Positions 5,795 to 6,185 of a DNA stretch of 6,185 nt are shown here, in pieces (the first letter of the stretch is position 1; each line of letters opens with the position of its first letter). Below the pieces are notes generated by a model. The model had not been told where the DNA came from and made no database searches. It saw nothing but the letters and a program-made list of their open reading frames with translations. The translations under genes were made by a program, and so were the position numbers. The stretch is from assembly GCA_937898265.1 (NCBI GenBank), contig CALEJM010000159.1, positions 1-6,185 on the forward strand. Reading direction: 5' to 3'. The stretch is from an uncultured Porphyromonadaceae bacterium. Lineage in GTDB: Bacteria > Bacteroidota > Bacteroidia > Bacteroidales > Paludibacteraceae.

Positions 5795-6040
5795 ATCGGT
5801 GTCCATTTCAAAGCAGACGTTCGGATTCCGGCGCAGAATGTCGAGCTTTCGCCCCTCGCTCGCCGAGTGAAAGCAGAGATGGAGCTTTTCGCCGTCGAAC
5901 ATATAGCCGAAGTTCATCGGCACGATGTACGGCGCGCCGTCATCGACCATCGCAATGCGGCAGACGTCACACGCCTCTATGATGTCGAGGATCTCATCGA
6001 GGTCAAGCACTTCGCGGTCGCTTCTTCGCATCGGCTGCAT
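5513..6040 (-). CDS. Chimeric open frame: NimA-like flavoprotein N-terminus joined to phage tail-collar C-terminus
   Basis: This 175-residue frame starts at ATG 6040, 8 bases after a perfect AGGAGG (6049-6054), and ends with TGA at 5513-5515. Residues 1-84 look like one family and residues 85-175 like another, with the change inside HALT (83-86). Neither half is a complete protein. The halves have no known functional link: a cytosolic flavin-binding enzyme and a phage receptor-binding tail part. A second ATG at residue 4 fits the usual MRR... start of the family, but the spacing favours the first. A mosaic phage gene is conceivable, but a join artefact is more likely given the two other breaks in the same window. 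Confidence 0.65.
   Translation of the reverse strand: MQPMRRSDREVLDLDEILDIIEACDVCRIAMVDDGAPYIVPMNFGYMFDGEKLHLCFHSASEGRKLDILRRNPNVCFEMDTDHALTKAQMPNHSHLYPNEQELVNASATKKHNAGATMVNIKQKGYQRGGDDDGQISRTGTAGGDATNDKAGTDGYAEAHENRPPYYALCFIMKL
5786..6040 (-). pseudogene. NimA-like / pyridoxamine 5'-phosphate oxidase-related protein, N-terminal fragment
   Basis: The first 84 residues match the split-barrel flavin-binding family that includes nitroimidazole-resistance (Nim) reductases and many uncharacterised relatives. The typical start MRRSDREVLDLDEILDIIE is followed by CDVCRIAMVDDGAPYIVPMNFGY (24-46), the beta-strand pair, and by LCFHSASEGRKLDILRRNPNVCFEMD (55-80). The last contains the conserved H-S-A and G-(R/K)-K-L-D region that contacts the cofactor. 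The family is usually about 150-170 residues, so roughly the second half is missing. Placement in the family is fairly sure; resistance to nitroimidazole cannot be inferred, because most members act on other substrates. Confidence 0.83.
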
Positions 6041-6048
6041 GGAATTGT

Positions 6049-6054
6049 CCTCCT
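6049..6054 (-). promoter_or_regulatory. Consensus Shine-Dalgarno site (AGGAGG) of the NimA-like start
   Basis: The perfect AGGAGG sits 8 bases before the ATG at 6040 and fixes that start over the ATG at residue 4. The four complete Bacteroidales genes in the window have no such site, which supports a different host for this end. Confidence 0.85.
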
Positions 6055-6083
6055 GTTTTGTCGGATTTTATCGTTTTTTATCG
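6054..6083 (-). repeat. Three tandem 10-bp A-tract units before the Shine-Dalgarno site
   Basis: Read on the minus strand: CGATAAAAAA, CGATAAAATC, CGACAAAACA, then GGAGG. The unit is CGAYAAAA plus two bases, with a period of 10, close to one DNA turn. It spans the last codons of the upstream gene (stop 6068-6070) and the gap before the NimA-like start. Such A-rich leaders can aid ribosome loading or curve DNA, but it may be chance in a short A-rich spacer. Confidence 0.45.
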
Positions 6084-6184
6084 GAAAGACGGAACGACGA
6101 GCCGTCCGGGTTGACAACCGTTGTCGCGTCAAGCTGGGATCGGAGCGATTCGCGCATTTCGGCGATGTAACGGGCGCGAAGCTC
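6068..6184 (-). CDS. C-terminal end of an unidentified gene, cut by window edge
   Basis: A minus-strand frame enters from the right edge and ends with TAA at 6068-6070, giving 38 residues: ELRARYIAEMRESLRSQLDA, then TTVVNPDGSSFRLSDKKR. It looks like a charged helix followed by a short, basic polar tail, and would be cytosolic. I do not recognise a family. The stop is 27 nt before the NimA-like start, so the two genes may be co-transcribed and native to the same genome. No terminator or clear promoter separates them. The regular amino acid mix supports coding, but the piece is too short to be certain. Confidence 0.5.
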   Translation of the reverse strand, partial: ELRARYIAEMRESLRSQLDATTVVNPDGSSFRLSDKKR

Positions 6185-6185
6185 G

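Noticed and set aside
4010..6040. A novel defence or efflux-phage hybrid system made of RND, secreted peptide, tail tip and flavoprotein
   Set aside because: Every component is truncated at a composition or homology break, and no complete effector, regulator or mobility gene is present. Broken pieces from different genomes explain the layout better than a system.
5513..6040. Nitroimidazole resistance determinant
   Set aside because: Only the first half of a NimA-like domain is present, and the wider family has many members without that activity, so no resistance claim can be made.
5477..6185. Plus-strand frame open from 5477 to the right edge, with a membrane-like stretch (VGLGIAIGSGFIVGRIT, AYLAIVITTALVTFLF)
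   Set aside because: It lies exactly opposite the NimA-like and tail-collar halves, whose motifs (FHSASEGRKLD, MPNHSH, AHENRPPYYALCFIMK) are clear. Its downstream part is His/Arg-rich in the way antisense frames of such genes are, and no ribosome binding site fits. It is an antisense shadow.

Overview
The window is best read as three or four pieces of different bacterial DNA joined head to tail, all read from the minus strand. Bases 1 to about 4545 are a normal stretch of a Bacteroidota genome, probably order Bacteroidales. They carry the downstream end of the division and cell-wall (dcw) cluster, read right to left as murC (C-terminal part only), ftsQ, ftsA, ftsZ and yqeY. The murC-ftsQ-ftsA-ftsZ order, moderate G+C, and genes without Shine-Dalgarno sequences fit that group. 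The genes are tightly spaced (4-nt overlap, then gaps of 21, 46 and 25 nt), so they look like one transcription unit. It ends at a minus-strand hairpin terminator at 113-154, facing the terminator of a convergent plus-strand gene whose last codons occupy 2-43.

At about 4545 the murC reading frame passes in frame into a much more G+C-rich sequence (about 4545-5368). This encodes the middle of an RND-type (HAE1-like) efflux permease: the end of one membrane helix, a second helix and part of the periplasmic porter region. The N-terminal ~275 residues of MurC, with the UDP-sugar and P-loop ATP sites, are absent. The permease frame ends abruptly at a TAA at 5369-5371. Immediately beyond it, in the same frame, is a 40-residue ORF that starts like a secreted protein (5369-5491).

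From 5513 to 6040 one ORF again joins two unrelated halves in frame. The N-terminal half (about 84 residues) belongs to the NimA-like / pyridoxamine 5'-phosphate oxidase-related flavoprotein family. The C-terminal half is the end of a phage tail-collar / tail-fibre protein. It has a consensus AGGAGG ribosome binding site, unlike the genes on the left. The last 118 bases hold the C-terminal 38 residues of an unrecognised gene.

In the left part the genes work together: MurC makes the peptidoglycan precursor, FtsQ is a divisome scaffold protein, FtsA tethers FtsZ to the membrane, and FtsZ is the ring-forming GTPase. The right part shows no functional unit. The abrupt composition changes, the broken genes and the absence of transposase or integrase genes point to a chimeric metagenomic assembly or amplification artefact rather than a new system. 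The in-frame, same-strand character of two joins is nevertheless unusual and can be tested with reads. I found no CRISPR array, tRNA, rRNA or insertion sequence.
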